NCBI GenBank assembly: GCA_021774265.1
Contig: JAJFJG010000036.1
Coordinates: 1 to 49,763, forward strand
Direction: 5' to 3'
Source: Nitrosomonas sp.
GTDB taxonomy: Bacteria; Pseudomonadota; Gammaproteobacteria; Burkholderiales; Nitrosomonadaceae
Length of the DNA: 49,763 bases
Part shown: one piece after another, positions 24,035 through 33,717 of the stretch
Layout: each line of letters opens with the position of its first letter
How positions within the stretch are numbered: position 1 is the stretch's first letter
Position numbers and translations under genes: made by a program
The notes under the pieces: model-generated
The model's database searches: none
Told to the model about the DNA's origin: nothing
Seen by the model: only the letters and a program-made list of their open reading frames with translations

Positions 24035-25140
24035 AGCCTGGAATGGCACTAAGTTAAGGATGATTAGCATTCTATCTACTTCTATGTTTTGCCTCTTGTA
24101 TTTCATGTCGTAGGGTGGTTAATAATTAATACGGCTTGGGCGTTTCAGTGCCATAGGTTCACTTCTACCCTATCGTTCTGACGCGATATAATCGGCGATA
24201 GACTTATACAGCAATTAGATTAAATGGCGCTGCTCTTGCTGCCTGATGTTATTCTTTTTGAGATGCGGCTCCCACTACCGAAGTGCCTGGATACTCCCCT
24301 TAGAACTGATTCGTCTTACCTGTTCACGTGACTGTTCTGCTGTCTCAACCATGAGATAACGAATACAGTTATAGGCGATCAAGTGCATCACGATTTCCTT
24401 GCGTACCATGTACGGTGTTTTGCAACGCTAAATGTCTATGCTCATAGTAGTTTTTATATCCCGAAAGAACATCCCAACATCCCAGCGTTGGGTATAAAGA
24501 TCAGCCAGATCGTCGGCTGTCTACGCCTTTTCATTCAACAATGTAGTGATGATATAGAAGTCTTGGGCTCTGAATCCTGGCTGATTAACGCTTAATTTTA
24601 TTTGCCTCGAAAGAAGGCTTTTGGCAGCGCTTCCCAATCGGCTTGGAAAAACTCGACGCCTTGTTTCTGACCAGCTTTTTCCAGTGAGTTAACAAATCAC
24701 CATTGCCAAGCACCTCGACTGCTTCGACTTCGGTAACAGGAATACACCTAGCCAATGTAATGACTGAATCAACGCCCTGTCTTTAAAGACAGACAGGTCA
24801 TAATAGTTACAAAATCCCTTATCTCCGAGGAATATATCACCGGGTTTGAAAGTGTCCCATTGCTCGCGTAGCATAGGCAGTTCATGGCTTTTTTGTTGTC
24901 AATTTTGTGATGTTGATCAAACGATACAGAATCATTGGCAGGCACAGTCGCCACTGCTCCAGGCGAGCAGATTGTTTACCTAAGCCAGCCAAAAACAGGG
25001 CTTGGTTTGTCTATCGAAATCCGCATCAGCATGAAATCGACAAGGTTCGTGTACAGCAAGGAAGCAGGACTTTTGTCGATAAGATCGATATTGTGCAAAT
25101 AGACGATCAAAGGATTATTCGATGAAGCCTAACAGTTTCA
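24035..25140 (-). pseudogene. IS4-family transposase remnant
   Basis: Minus-strand fragments in several frames match an IS4-type transposase: SVSFDQHHKIDN, PGDIFLGDKGFCNYYDL (catalytic Asp region), DLADLYTQRWDVGMFFRDIKTTM (with the YREK-like area), RCKTPYMVRKEIVMHLIAYNCIR and a C-terminal segment ending near 24105. Frameshifts and stops (for example right after MSIDI) kill the gene. A plus-strand GGAATGGCACTAAGTTAAGG at about 24040 looks like one element end. The other end was not found. A shorter copy of the same 3' region lies at 28509-28738. Confidence 0.75.
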
Positions 25141-25517
25141 TCAATTACGACGTGCCAGTTACTGGGGGGGGGTACAGAAAGTATCGATTAAGGTTTAATG
25201 ACCGCAATAGCCCATGACATTAAGCCAATCGTCAGTCAATCGCTAGGTATTTATTGACTTTTGAGAAAAATCTTGTCTACCTGTAATGAAATATAGTAAA
25301 CACAAAATTATCTAAATTACTTTAGACGCATTCAATATTTTATTCTACATGAGGCATGTCTCAGCATAAAACTAACTTTTTCAAAAGGCCGTCTGAGTTA
25401 GTACACTTAAATTTACACTTTTCTAATACCCGATGGTCTTATCACGGGGCTGTTTATTGTCATCAGTCTACACGAATGTTTCAACAACCTCGCTTAATGC
25501 AACAAAACCACACTTTC
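25141..25517. other. Intergenic stretch, no gene recognised
   Basis: AT-rich sequence with a run of nine G at about 25165 and no ORF or clear repeat. Probably debris from the IS4 remnant next to it. Confidence 0.4.
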
Positions 25518-26249
25518 TTATTCCGATAAAAACTTAATTTTTTTTATAAATGCCTCTGAACCACCTTTTGTATTGTTTGCATTCTTCTGGAAAGCAACAG
25601 CAGTTATTGGGGGGGTTCTTGTCTGATCGAAAGTTCTCTTAAATCTTTCATCAATTTCAAACTCTGTAGTAATAGTTTTACCGGATTGATCACCCGACAC
25701 AACACAAAAGTACCGCCCACCTTCCTGCCATAGTCTACCGACATACATTTTATCTAACTCTTCTTTTTCTCCAATAAATGGACTTAAGAAATAAGGCGCT
25801 GCTTTAACTCCAAAAGGTAACCCACTTGAAAATCTTTTAGTTCCAAATGACAACATTACTGCAATTGGCACTCTGTTATTACCACTTTCCCAGTCTGCTC
25901 CTTCCGGATACCGATTCACTCCCCAAATAATTCTTACTCTTTTGGCATTATGAACAAAATCCTTTTGTTTAAACCTAAGTACAATTAACCCCGCCACTTT
26001 ATCTTTCGTACTAATTACTAAAGCGTCATTTTCAAACCTTGGGTTCAATTCATTTGCGTCTAACTCAAATTCAAAACCTTTCTTTTCTAACCAGGGGATT
26101 GCACTACCATTTTTCTGTCCGGTGAAATCAATTGCAAGAATAACTTTGTCATTTGCGAGCAGAATAGTTATCTGAGTCAAATATACAACTAAGAATATAA
26201 TGATTGAATTCACACATTGTTTATATTTTTTCTGCAAAATAAGTGCCAT
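25518..26249 (-). CDS. Exported protein resembling DUF3047
   Basis: A 243-aa protein with an N-terminal hydrophobic stretch (NSIIIFLVVYLTQITILLA) acting as signal peptide or anchor. The mature part is beta-rich: AIPWLEKKGFEFELD, a segment like RVRIIWGVNRYPEGADW in the middle, and EAFIKKIKFLSE at the end. The pattern of a Trp-ending central strand followed by charged residues resembles DUF3047, an envelope family of unknown role, but I hold this only moderately. The ATG at 26249 has GGGAAG upstream and is preferred over the GTG or ATG four codons earlier. An IS-end repeat begins 20 bases before the start. Confidence 0.55.
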   Translation of the reverse strand: MALILQKKYKQCVNSIIIFLVVYLTQITILLANDKVILAIDFTGQKNGSAIPWLEKKGFEFELDANELNPRFENDALVISTKDKVAGLIVLRFKQKDFVHNAKRVRIIWGVNRYPEGADWESGNNRVPIAVMLSFGTKRFSSGLPFGVKAAPYFLSPFIGEKEELDKMYVGRLWQEGGRYFCVVSGDQSGKTITTEFEIDERFKRTFDQTRTPPITAVAFQKNANNTKGGSEAFIKKIKFLSE

Positions 26250-26268
26250 GAATCTTCCCAATTATACT

Positions 26269-26394
26269 GCCGTATGCGAAATACTATTCTAAACGACAAC
26301 CGGGAAATTGAGTAGTCTATGACAGTATGATACCCGGAGATGATTTCTCAAGGGTAGAATTTCATTTGGAGTATCATCATTTGGCGCCTTTCTA
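26269..26394. repeat. IS-end remnant, copy 1
   Basis: The stretch TATGCGAAATACTATTCTAA then ACGACAACCGGG ... TTTCATTTGGAGTATCATCA is a degenerate copy of segments at 28366-28486 and 32860-32985. Copy 3 runs on into a transposase C-terminus, so all three are probably one end of the same IS. Confidence 0.6.
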
Positions 26395-26784
26395 CTTGGC
26401 GCTTCTGGTATTGCCAAGTTAAGTCAGATTAGACTAATTTTCCACCTTGAATCAGTACAAGTCAGTATGATGAATACTGAACAATCAATAAATTATAAAC
26501 TCTTGTATTGACTACCCTTATGAGAATTTACTTAACTTTTCGATACCTTTAGGTGTCACGATAACTTAAGTTAAATCGATAATACAGCCACACCGCATGT
26601 TGCATGATTTCGGATGGAAATCAATGGGTTTTTTTATAGGGTCGCTGAATTATTCATACTGCTATTATCACGCAGATAGATACAGTTAATTTGGCAATAC
26701 CATGATAGTTTCTCCTGGGGGTATTTAGGTTCAGCATGTGCCTTATATTTGAGAAAACCTGATTTAACTGAAGAATCTTTCTAA
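26395..26784. other. Intergenic stretch, no gene recognised
   Basis: About 390 AT-rich bases. A segment near 26662 (CTATTATCACGCAG ... ACAGTTAATTTGGC) resembles one near 15179. Nothing coding was seen. Confidence 0.4.
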
Positions 26785-27684
26785 TCAGGTTATCAATTCA
26801 TTCACTTCAGTATGCCAACAGCAATCGCTATAAGGCTTACGCTGTAACAGCTGTCTATAATTATCGGGCAAATCGCGCACAATTGCCCGAAACTCTTGTT
26901 TGTCTTGTTCCGTGACAATAGTCGGGCCGATAAATGGAGTTTTGTTGCGGTGTAAATCCATATTGAAGACCGACCGATGCGGTAATTCAAAAAAATTGAT
27001 CATGTTTTTTAACACCTCTTCCCGTTTGAGGTCCGCGTCAACATCGATAAAAAATACTCGATCTTGCCAGTGATTGTCACGGATCAATTTCATGGCTCGA
27101 TGTTCTATTTCCATCCATTGCAATACATAAAACTGAAAGCGGTTGAATACGCATGGATAATACTGAAACAGGTCCTCGTGGCCTGTTAACGCCCAGCGAA
27201 ACAAATACTCTCCAGTATCGCTTTGATAATCGACAAATGGAATACGCGCTTTGCGTATAGCCTGTTCACGGACAAATTCACTTTTTGCCACCAGCAGAGG
27301 ATTGCGCACCAGGTGAATGAAACCAGGATTGTGCAACAGCGTTCCGGCATGGCGATTAAAGGCCTTGAGAAAAGCATGATTAGACTCAAAATAAAAAGGC
27401 TCCATGCGGCTGGCGATAAAATGGCATTTGCGCTCCAACACCGATAGTAATGCATTGTCGTTATACCGCGCATTCCACTCAATCGGCTTGCCGAACAAAG
27501 TGGGATTGTTCGGAATAAAATAAGGCTCGTGGGTGCTGTAACACTGCGTGATATTTTTGGTAAAAAAATCAGCGAGATAACGAGTACCCGAGCGGCCGCT
27601 AGCAAGAGTAAATAGGACAAGTCGCGCGCTACTTAATTCTCTTCCTACAGCCTCGCCTTTATACTCTTGATCGTATTTATTCAT
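26785..27684 (-). CDS. Sulfotransferase-family protein
   Basis: A 299-aa P-loop protein. The 5'-phosphosulfate loop is clear at residues 28-35 (ASGRSGTR) and the 3'-phosphate site around Arg127-Asn-Pro (FIHLVRNPL). Such enzymes move sulfate from PAPS to hydroxyl or amino groups of small molecules or glycans; the acceptor cannot be predicted. No signal peptide, so cytoplasmic. A GGAG ribosome site precedes the start. It is a single gene among IS debris; it could serve surface polysaccharide modification with the exosortase-associated locus 14 kb away, but that is inference. Confidence 0.82.
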   Translation of the reverse strand: MNKYDQEYKGEAVGRELSSARLVLFTLASGRSGTRYLADFFTKNITQCYSTHEPYFIPNNPTLFGKPIEWNARYNDNALLSVLERKCHFIASRMEPFYFESNHAFLKAFNRHAGTLLHNPGFIHLVRNPLLVAKSEFVREQAIRKARIPFVDYQSDTGEYLFRWALTGHEDLFQYYPCVFNRFQFYVLQWMEIEHRAMKLIRDNHWQDRVFFIDVDADLKREEVLKNMINFFELPHRSVFNMDLHRNKTPFIGPTIVTEQDKQEFRAIVRDLPDNYRQLLQRKPYSDCCWHTEVNELIT

Positions 27685-27868
27685 TCTTGAAGCTCCTTCG
27701 TTTTAAGTAAAAAGAACTCCGCTAACATAAGCGAACATCATTTTGACCGAGGCACTATCGCGCATTGTTACTTGGAACAAAACCCAATTTGCGTAGTCAT
27801 AGAATTGATGAGCCGCAACCTATTACAGCCAATTTGACACCAACCAAAATCAATATGGAGAAGATACC

Positions 27869-28342
27869 ATGAGTTCTCATACAGCCAGATTATCTATCAA
27901 GCATTTATTCATATATGCATCCACATCTACTCTCCTTATAGCCAGTGCAAATGCGCTATCATATGGCAGTGGCGGTTATGCAACGAACCCTAGTTATGCA
28001 GCGGAACCCGACCAGGCTGTGTATTTTATTGAACCCAAAAACAATGCCATTGTTGACCAGGAGTTCAAAATTAAAATGGGAATCACCGGCATGACGATCA
28101 AACCCGCCGGAGACATGACGCCCAACACTGGTCATCATCACTTGATGGTTGATGAAGATCCAATTAGAACAAATGATGTCATTCCAAATTCTCCTACGCA
28201 TTTGCATTTTGGCAAGGGGCAAACTGAGACCACACTAACACTTACTCCAGGAAAACATACACTAACGTTGCAATTTGCAGACGGAGCACATCAGTCATAT
28301 GGCTTCGCCATGCGACAAAGCATTACAGTGCATGTAAAATAA
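27869..28342 (+). CDS. Periplasmic DUF4399 protein
   Basis: A 157-aa exported protein with a signal peptide (FIYASTSTLLIASANALS, cleavage probably around residue 30). The mature domain carries the family signature GHHHLMVDEDPI, then THLHFGKGQTETTLTLTPGK and FADGAHQSYGF. The His-rich motifs could bind metal, but no activity is established for DUF4399. A GGAGAAG ribosome site precedes the ATG at 27869. It lies alone between a divergent sulfotransferase gene and an IS remnant. Confidence 0.85.
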   Translation: MSSHTARLSIKHLFIYASTSTLLIASANALSYGSGGYATNPSYAAEPDQAVYFIEPKNNAIVDQEFKIKMGITGMTIKPAGDMTPNTGHHHLMVDEDPIRTNDVIPNSPTHLHFGKGQTETTLTLTPGKHTLTLQFADGAHQSYGFAMRQSITVHVK

Positions 28343-28365
28343 AAAATTTTGCATGCATGAATATA

Positions 28366-28486
28366 GTGTCGTGTGCGAAATGCTAATTAAGCGACAACTG
28401 GTAAATTGAATAGAGCATGACAGTGTGATTCTCAGCAATAATTCCTCAAGGATAGCATTTCGTTTGGAATAATATCATTTGCTGTT
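28366..28486. repeat. IS-end remnant, copy 2
   Basis: TGTCGTGTGCGAAATGCTAA, AAGCGACAACTGG, GGATAGCATTTCGTTTGGAA and ATATCATTTGCTG match copies 1 and 3. It begins 24 bases after the DUF4399 stop. Confidence 0.65.
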
Positions 28487-28508
28487 TTTTTATGCCCATG
28501 TAACACTT

Positions 28509-28738
28509 AATTGTGGGTCTGAGTGGAAGGCACTAAGTTAAAGATATTAGCATTCTATCTACTTGTTCTCCTGTCTCAACCATGAGATAATGAATGCAGT
28601 TATAGGCGATCAAGTACATCACGATTTCCTTGCGTACCATGTACGGTGTTTTGCAACGCTAAATGTCTATGCTCATAGTAGTTTTATATCCCGAAAGAAC
28701 AGCTCAACATCCCAGCGTTGGATATAAAAATCGGCCAA
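28509..28738 (-). mobile_element. IS4 3'-end remnant, second copy
   Basis: GAAGGCACTAAGTTAAAG and the stretch from TCTCAACCATGAGATAA to CGTTGGATATAAA nearly repeat 24040-24500 in the same orientation, with an internal deletion of roughly 270 bases after ATTCTATCTACTT. The right side runs directly into a truncated IS110 transposase. Confidence 0.7.
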
Positions 28739-29066
28739 ATATAGCTGTCCGCATGTTGGGACGGCTCACTGCTTCACAAATCGCTTCTGCATCTGCCATG
28801 TCATGTTTGTTTGTCTTCACGTAGGGTTTGACAAATTGGGGTGGCATGAGCTTGATGGTGTGACCAAATCCTCCTAACTCTCTCGCCCAGTGATGTGAAC
28901 TACCACATGCTTCCATACCGATCAGGCAGGGTTCTATCTTGGCGAAGAACTTTGTAATCTTGTTCCGGCGTAGCTGCTTACGCAGCACCACTTTGCCATG
29001 GTCATCAACTCCGTGAACCTGAAATATTTCTTTTGCTAAATCAATACCTATTGTTGTAATCTTCAT
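28739..29066 (-). pseudogene. IS110-family transposase, 3'-truncated
   Basis: The N-terminal about 107 residues are intact: MKITTIGIDLAKEIFQVHGV with the first catalytic Asp, FFAKIEPCLIGMEACGSSHHWARE (split here for length at CLIG), LMPPQFVKPYVKTNKHDMADAEAICEA with the Asp-Asp/Glu area of the DEDD site. The frame then passes into reversed IS4 sequence and stops at 28704. The C-terminal Ser-containing domain is lost, so the element is dead. The start has GGAG upstream. Confidence 0.85.
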
Positions 29067-29300
29067 GTTGGAGGCTCCTCTCTAGTTTAGTGGGCTTTAT
29101 GCAACACTACTTTGGCACGTTGATGCCGTTTAGGGTAGTAGACGTCCATTTCGTTATTTTTATTTGTTAAGCTCCATCACCTAGTCGAGAATCAGGACTC
29201 ACGCTGACCGCAGCATTGGCCAAACCTTTGCAAGTCCCTCGTCAAAGCTCGGGGGATTACCTCAAATGCCATTAATTTCCATCTGAAATCATTCACCGTA
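29067..29300. other. Probable IS110 left end, non-coding
   Basis: The region upstream of the truncated transposase contains no ORF. In IS110 elements this flank encodes the bridge RNA that guides recombination. Stems can be drawn, but the true element boundary is not visible, so this is position-based inference. Confidence 0.35.
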
Positions 29301-29387
29301 CTGTGTGAAGTTTAAAATAAAGTGTGACAAAAATGACGGTTATTTGCGAGCAATGGCGGGTGTAATAGTTATAGGATACGTAGCTGA

Positions 29388-29900
29388 CTAGAAATTTTTC
29401 AATGGAAGGATGTTATGGTCATATTGATGGTCGTTGTGGTCATGGCCGACAACTGAAAGCGCACCATAATCCTCAGCAGTCATGCCATGCAACTGGTGAA
29501 CAAATACGGCCATTATCCAAATAGATTCATCATCATGTGTTGATCCCCAAGCCGGCATGGCAGTCATTTTAATGCCATTTTTAATCACCCAGAAATACTC
29601 TTTAATTATCTTTAGTTTTTCTTCTTGATTTGTGGCGGGCGCTCTTTTAAAAAATAACGGAGCTTGTGGATAAAGACCAACCGATAGATCGGATGGCTTC
29701 AATCCCGGCGCTAAATGACATATGATACAAATGGCATTATAATGCCTCACACCAGCTGAAAATGTCTCTGAAGCTTCATCAATTGCCAGCACTTTCAGAT
29801 TTTTTGAGTGTGCTGTTATTGAGCTTATCCTTGCCCAGGCAATCAGTTCATACAATATTTTTCTAAGACGAAAGCCACACAGGAATCGATCGAGAACCAT
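29388..29900 (-). CDS. c-type cytochrome with an abnormal N-terminus
   Basis: A 170-aa protein with one haem-binding motif Cys58-Ile-Ile-Cys61-His62 and a distal Met in GIKMTAMPAWG, the usual class I cytochrome c pair. The C-terminus is His-rich (GHDHNDHQYDHN). Relatives have a signal peptide or membrane anchor before a YNVAA-like region; here the first 16 residues (MVLDRFLCGFRLRKIL) look unrelated and no export signal is present. Without export, haem cannot be attached, so the gene may be a 5'-damaged pseudogene or have an undetected upstream start across a frameshift. Confidence 0.7.
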   Translation of the reverse strand: MVLDRFLCGFRLRKILYELIAWARISSITAHSKNLKVLAIDEASETFSAGVRHYNAICIICHLAPGLKPSDLSVGLYPQAPLFFKRAPATNQEEKLKIIKEYFWVIKNGIKMTAMPAWGSTHDDESIWIMAVFVHQLHGMTAEDYGALSVVGHDHNDHQYDHNILPLKNF

Positions 29901-30300
29901 TATGTTAAGAAGCCTTCGCCAGAATTAATAGACTATCTGCCATAACGACCCCTGCACCATCCGTGCCTCACTAGTTTTACGAGTGTGGTAAGAAAATCTA
30001 CAGCAAGTAAAAATACCGTTCTTATCGAACTCGATGTTGCGCATGTTCGAGATATTTCAAAATCGGAAACAGGCTAGTTTTTGGCGAGAATTAGTAATTA
30101 GCCATACACAGGAGTACATTTGCCAACCTATTGAAATTTACGTTCATTTCTTTTTATAATAAGAAAAAATGTTAAACTTACACTGTAGTATATTTCTGAA
30201 GCATTCTGATAAATAAAAACAACAAAGGGCTTTATAAGCCTAGGATTGTGGGAGTTTGATCTGATATTGAAGTAAAAAAACCATTTATGGAGAAACTAAC
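29901..30300. other. Intergenic stretch, no gene recognised
   Basis: AT-rich, 400 bases. GGAGAAACTAAC just before 30301 is the ribosome site of the next gene; no ORF or repeat was recognised. Confidence 0.4.
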
Positions 30301-30810
30301 ATGAAAAAAATTAGTCTGGTTTTAACATTATTTTTACTGTATTCCATTCCTATGACAGTATTTGCCGCTGGATATGGCGCAGCTGGTTGTGGACTAGGTT
30401 CATTAGTTTTTGGATCAAAATCAGGTCCTCGACAGATTCTCGCTGCGACAACAAATGGAACCTTTGGATCCCAAACTTTCGGCATTACTTTTGGAACGTC
30501 AAACTGTGGTGACCATGGCTTGGTGAACTTAAGCAAAGAGCGTGAAATCTTTGCACATATGAATTATACAGGTCTGGTTAAAGAGATGGCGCAAGGAGAA
30601 GGCGAAATTTTACACACGCTAGCTAGTTTGTACCAATGCCCTAAAGATTCTCATCAAACATTCGGTTCTATGACTCAGGAAAAATTTGAGCACTTGGTAG
30701 TGAACGATCAAACCACCTCGACAGAACTACTCAGTCAGCTTGAAAATGAACTGACTCAGCACCCTAAGCTTGCCAGTTCTTGCAATATTAAGCTATCTGC
30801 ACTGAATTAA
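30301..30810 (+). CDS. Exported DUF3015 protein
   Basis: A 169-aa protein with a clean signal peptide (KKISLVLTLFLLYSIPMTVFA, cleaved before AGYGAAGCGLGS at about residue 22). The glycine-rich start with GCGLGSLVFGSKSG and the later TFGITFGTSNCGDHG are the DUF3015 signature; two conserved Cys suggest a disulfide. It is thought to be periplasmic or outer-membrane associated, function unknown. The DUF4105 gene follows after 81 bases; the two commonly neighbour each other. A weak hairpin (CGGATAC/GTATCCG, 30829-30856) lies between them. Confidence 0.87.
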   Translation: MKKISLVLTLFLLYSIPMTVFAAGYGAAGCGLGSLVFGSKSGPRQILAATTNGTFGSQTFGITFGTSNCGDHGLVNLSKEREIFAHMNYTGLVKEMAQGEGEILHTLASLYQCPKDSHQTFGSMTQEKFEHLVVNDQTTSTELLSQLENELTQHPKLASSCNIKLSALN

Positions 30811-30891
30811 GTACAATTTGATTGCAAACGGATACGGGCGAGTCTAGCTGTATCCGCCCCCCCTTCCATCTTCTTGATATTTTACGCCTAG

Positions 30892-32814
30892 GTGTCACCT
30901 AATTACCTTGTCATTGGATTGCTTCTTTGGTCTTGCCTGTTTTCTGGACTAAGTAATTCACAGGATAATGTGCCAAACAATGTAAATTACTTAGCCAAAT
31001 TGCAGCAACTTGCCAGTGCAAAAAAACTCAGTGATCAACGAACTTGGCACTTACTTCTTAAATATGGCAAGAAAACCTTTGGCGGTGTAATCAGTGAAGC
31101 CGATGGCATGGATTTTTTTAATTCGCCATACGGAAAAACTGATCCTGACGCTGAATTAGCTGAAACACTCGTTAGTTTTTTTATGCCATTATCTGATATC
31201 GCTGAAGGCAAAGAGCATCCACAATGTCATTTCCCTGCTCGTTTCAAATGGTTAAGCCAACAACTTGAATTTGATACTAATCAATTAGCACTACAAAAAT
31301 GTGACCGCTTGGATCGTTGGATTGAAACTTTAGATCCTGTAGGCATAACATTGGTGTTTGCATCTTATTTTATGAATAACCCTGCCTCAATGTTTGGCCA
31401 CACACTGGTTCGTATTGACAGCAGAAGAGCTGGGAGCGATAAAAAATTAATGAATTATGGCGCAAATTATGCAGCCATTCCAGATACAGAAAACATGATT
31501 CTGTATGCTTTAAAGGGCTTGAGCGGTTCATTTAAAGGGCGTTTCGAGATTTTCCCCTATTACACTAAAGTACAAGAATACAATAATTGGGAAAGCCGAG
31601 ATCTTTGGGAATACGAACTTAATTTCACTGAAGATCAGCTAAACACGATGCTCTTACATTTGTGGGAACTGGGCGGCACATATTTTGACTATTACTATTT
31701 CCAGGAAAATTGTTCCTATCATGTACTATCTCTTCTTGAAGTTGCCAATCCAGACCTGCAATTAAAAAATCAGTTCTTCTTCAGTGTTATCCCGTCTGAT
31801 ACAGTAAAAATTGTTATGGCCCAGGAGGATTTAGTTAAACAGGTAGTGTATCGACCTGCAGTTCTAAACCAAATGAACCACAAACGGTTAAAAATGAATG
31901 ATGAAGAAGAGAAGATTCTTAAAAGCCTAGTCGAGGAAAAAATTACTCTACAAGATGCAGTATTCACAAACTTACTTGATCAATCACAAGCATATTTATT
32001 AGACGCTTATATGGACCTTCTTCAGTATAAAAGTATGCAAGAAGAGATCAGCAATGAAGTGAAAATTCCGCATTCGATTCTTTTAACTAGGAGTCGGTTG
32101 CAAGTATCTGGTGAAGAACAGAATTCAATCACTCATTTTTCCAGCCCACCTGACCTGGGTCATGGCGCTGATCGATTTCGAGTAGGCATGGGGCACAATG
32201 ATCACGAGCCTTTTCTAGAGTTCGCCTACCGCCCAGCGTATCATGACTTGATGGCTAAAGATATTGGATATGACAAAGACTCCGAAATCATTTTCCTAGA
32301 TTTTAAATTGCGTTATTTTCTTGAATCCGAAAAGGCTAGGCTGGATCAAGCGAAAATTCTATCCATCACATCTTTTAATGCCTACGATATATTATTTTTC
32401 AAACCGTCCTGGCGCGGAACACTAGAAATTGATACGCTTCGAGACCATGACTGTAATTATTGCAATTCTTATAAGGCTTATTATGGGCAAGGGATTTCTT
32501 ATCGCCCCGCATTTTTTTCACCACTATTGCTATTTTCTTTTGTAGACTTTAAAACCGAGCTTTCCGATCATTTAAAGCAAAATTATCGCCTTGGAGGTAA
32601 TTTTGAAATTGGTGTTTACTATGACATCACTGAGAACTTAAAAGTCAAAATGGCTGGTAGTTACCAGGCTTTTATATTTGGTGATAATAAGCGCTTCTTT
32701 ACGTCCCAATTTGAAACTAGATATGCGCTATCACAAGATCTTGATTTACGTTTGGAACTCAACCGCTATGATCAAAACAATGAAGGAGTATTGGCAGTAA
32801 ACATTTATTTCTAG
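30892..32814 (+). CDS. DUF4105 (Lnb N-terminal periplasmic domain) protein
   Basis: A 640-aa exported protein with a short signal peptide (LVIGLLLWSCLFSGLSNS). The DUF4105 core spans about residues 130-320 and includes NNPASMFGHTLVRID, LMNYGANYAA, LKGLSGSFKGRFE and FQENCSYHVLSLLE; His in FGHT and Cys in NCSYH look like a papain-like catalytic pair. The C-terminal half is beta-rich, consistent with an outer-membrane or surface domain. A cysteine peptidase or amidase role is inferred. The GTG start lacks a strong ribosome site but is the first possible one. It probably forms a unit with DUF3015 upstream. Confidence 0.85.
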   Translation: MSPNYLVIGLLLWSCLFSGLSNSQDNVPNNVNYLAKLQQLASAKKLSDQRTWHLLLKYGKKTFGGVISEADGMDFFNSPYGKTDPDAELAETLVSFFMPLSDIAEGKEHPQCHFPARFKWLSQQLEFDTNQLALQKCDRLDRWIETLDPVGITLVFASYFMNNPASMFGHTLVRIDSRRAGSDKKLMNYGANYAAIPDTENMILYALKGLSGSFKGRFEIFPYYTKVQEYNNWESRDLWEYELNFTEDQLNTMLLHLWELGGTYFDYYYFQENCSYHVLSLLEVANPDLQLKNQFFFSVIPSDTVKIVMAQEDLVKQVVYRPAVLNQMNHKRLKMNDEEEKILKSLVEEKITLQDAVFTNLLDQSQAYLLDAYMDLLQYKSMQEEISNEVKIPHSILLTRSRLQVSGEEQNSITHFSSPPDLGHGADRFRVGMGHNDHEPFLEFAYRPAYHDLMAKDIGYDKDSEIIFLDFKLRYFLESEKARLDQAKILSITSFNAYDILFFKPSWRGTLEIDTLRDHDCNYCNSYKAYYGQGISYRPAFFSPLLLFSFVDFKTELSDHLKQNYRLGGNFEIGVYYDITENLKVKMAGSYQAFIFGDNKRFFTSQFETRYALSQDLDLRLELNRYDQNNEGVLAVNIYF

Positions 32815-32859
32815 CTCACATGAGAAAAATGAAATTTGTTTAAGACTTAGAGACTTGTC

Positions 32860-33060
32860 CTGTAGCGTGCGAATTACTATTTTTAAGCTGCAACTGGAAA
32901 ATTGAACAATTAACAACAATTAGATTTCCAACGGATATTTTCCAAGGACACTGTTTCATTTGGAATAACATCATTTATTGCTTTTTGATTCGGCATTTTC
33001 TTATTCAAAGATGAATGCACTCTCGTTTCGTTATGGTAGTTTTGATATGGACCCAGTTTT
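32860..33060 (-). mobile_element. Integrase-type transposase C-terminus with IS end (copy 3)
   Basis: On the minus strand the frame reads LGPYQNYHNETRVHSSLNKK then MPNQKAINDVIPNE, typical of the C-terminal end of IS3/IS481-type DDE transposases. It continues into TTTCATTTGGAATAACATCA and GTGCGAATTACTATTTTTAA, the end shared with the repeats at 26269 and 28366. The rest of the transposase is gone. Confidence 0.7.
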
Positions 33061-33717
33061 TAGTCAAATCTTCAGCATTTCAAAACATACATGATCCAAG
33101 AATTCTTGTCGACAGAGCCTAATATTCCGTTCTATAAATGGATGTGATGTTGGGACAACCAGTGATTGCCCTGATTTCAGCGACTCCCAATATCCTCAAG
33201 TTTGCTTGCCAACGATGGAACTCAAATAATGAGTTTTTATCCGAGCTCAAACATTTCGGCAATAATTTTCTGGTTATGATTTTGTTAAACATACAACAAA
33301 CCGCGACCCCATCAGAGACATTTTCTGCTGTGTCAGTAATGACATTATTATCCCCATGAAAGCGTTTGAGGGTAATAAGATATATTGAAAATATTTAGAT
33401 GGTCGCGTTGGTCGCTTATTTTATTTCTGCAATTAATGTGTCCCCGAAACTCCCCATCTGAAGACTCAACACTATAAGACGGTCATTTAGTCGAGACAGT
33501 AATCATCGCATGGTTCCTGGTAAGCCATTTTCAGCATTTCATAGAATGTTAGTTAGGCATCCGTTTGCTAACCGAACGCATCTCTTGTGGGTAACAATAC
33601 AATACCGAGTTCATAAAGTAAGCCACGTATCTAATTTGCTTGCGCGATTTATGCTTTTTCCAAATCTTTTCTAACACGATGTATTGACCGTATATCGCTT
33701 TGTTGCACCTAATGTTA
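33061..33717. other. Decayed stretch between IS remnants
   Basis: About 650 bases with short overlapping frames (one from 33138 to 33359) that I cannot match. Given IS remnants on both sides, degraded transposon sequence is the likeliest content. Confidence 0.4.

Noticed and set aside
25160-25175. Run of nine G as a G-quadruplex or slippery site
   Set aside because: A single G run with no partner runs nearby and no gene overlapping it.
33138-33359. 73-codon frame between IS remnants
   Set aside because: No match and no ribosome site; surrounded by transposon debris.
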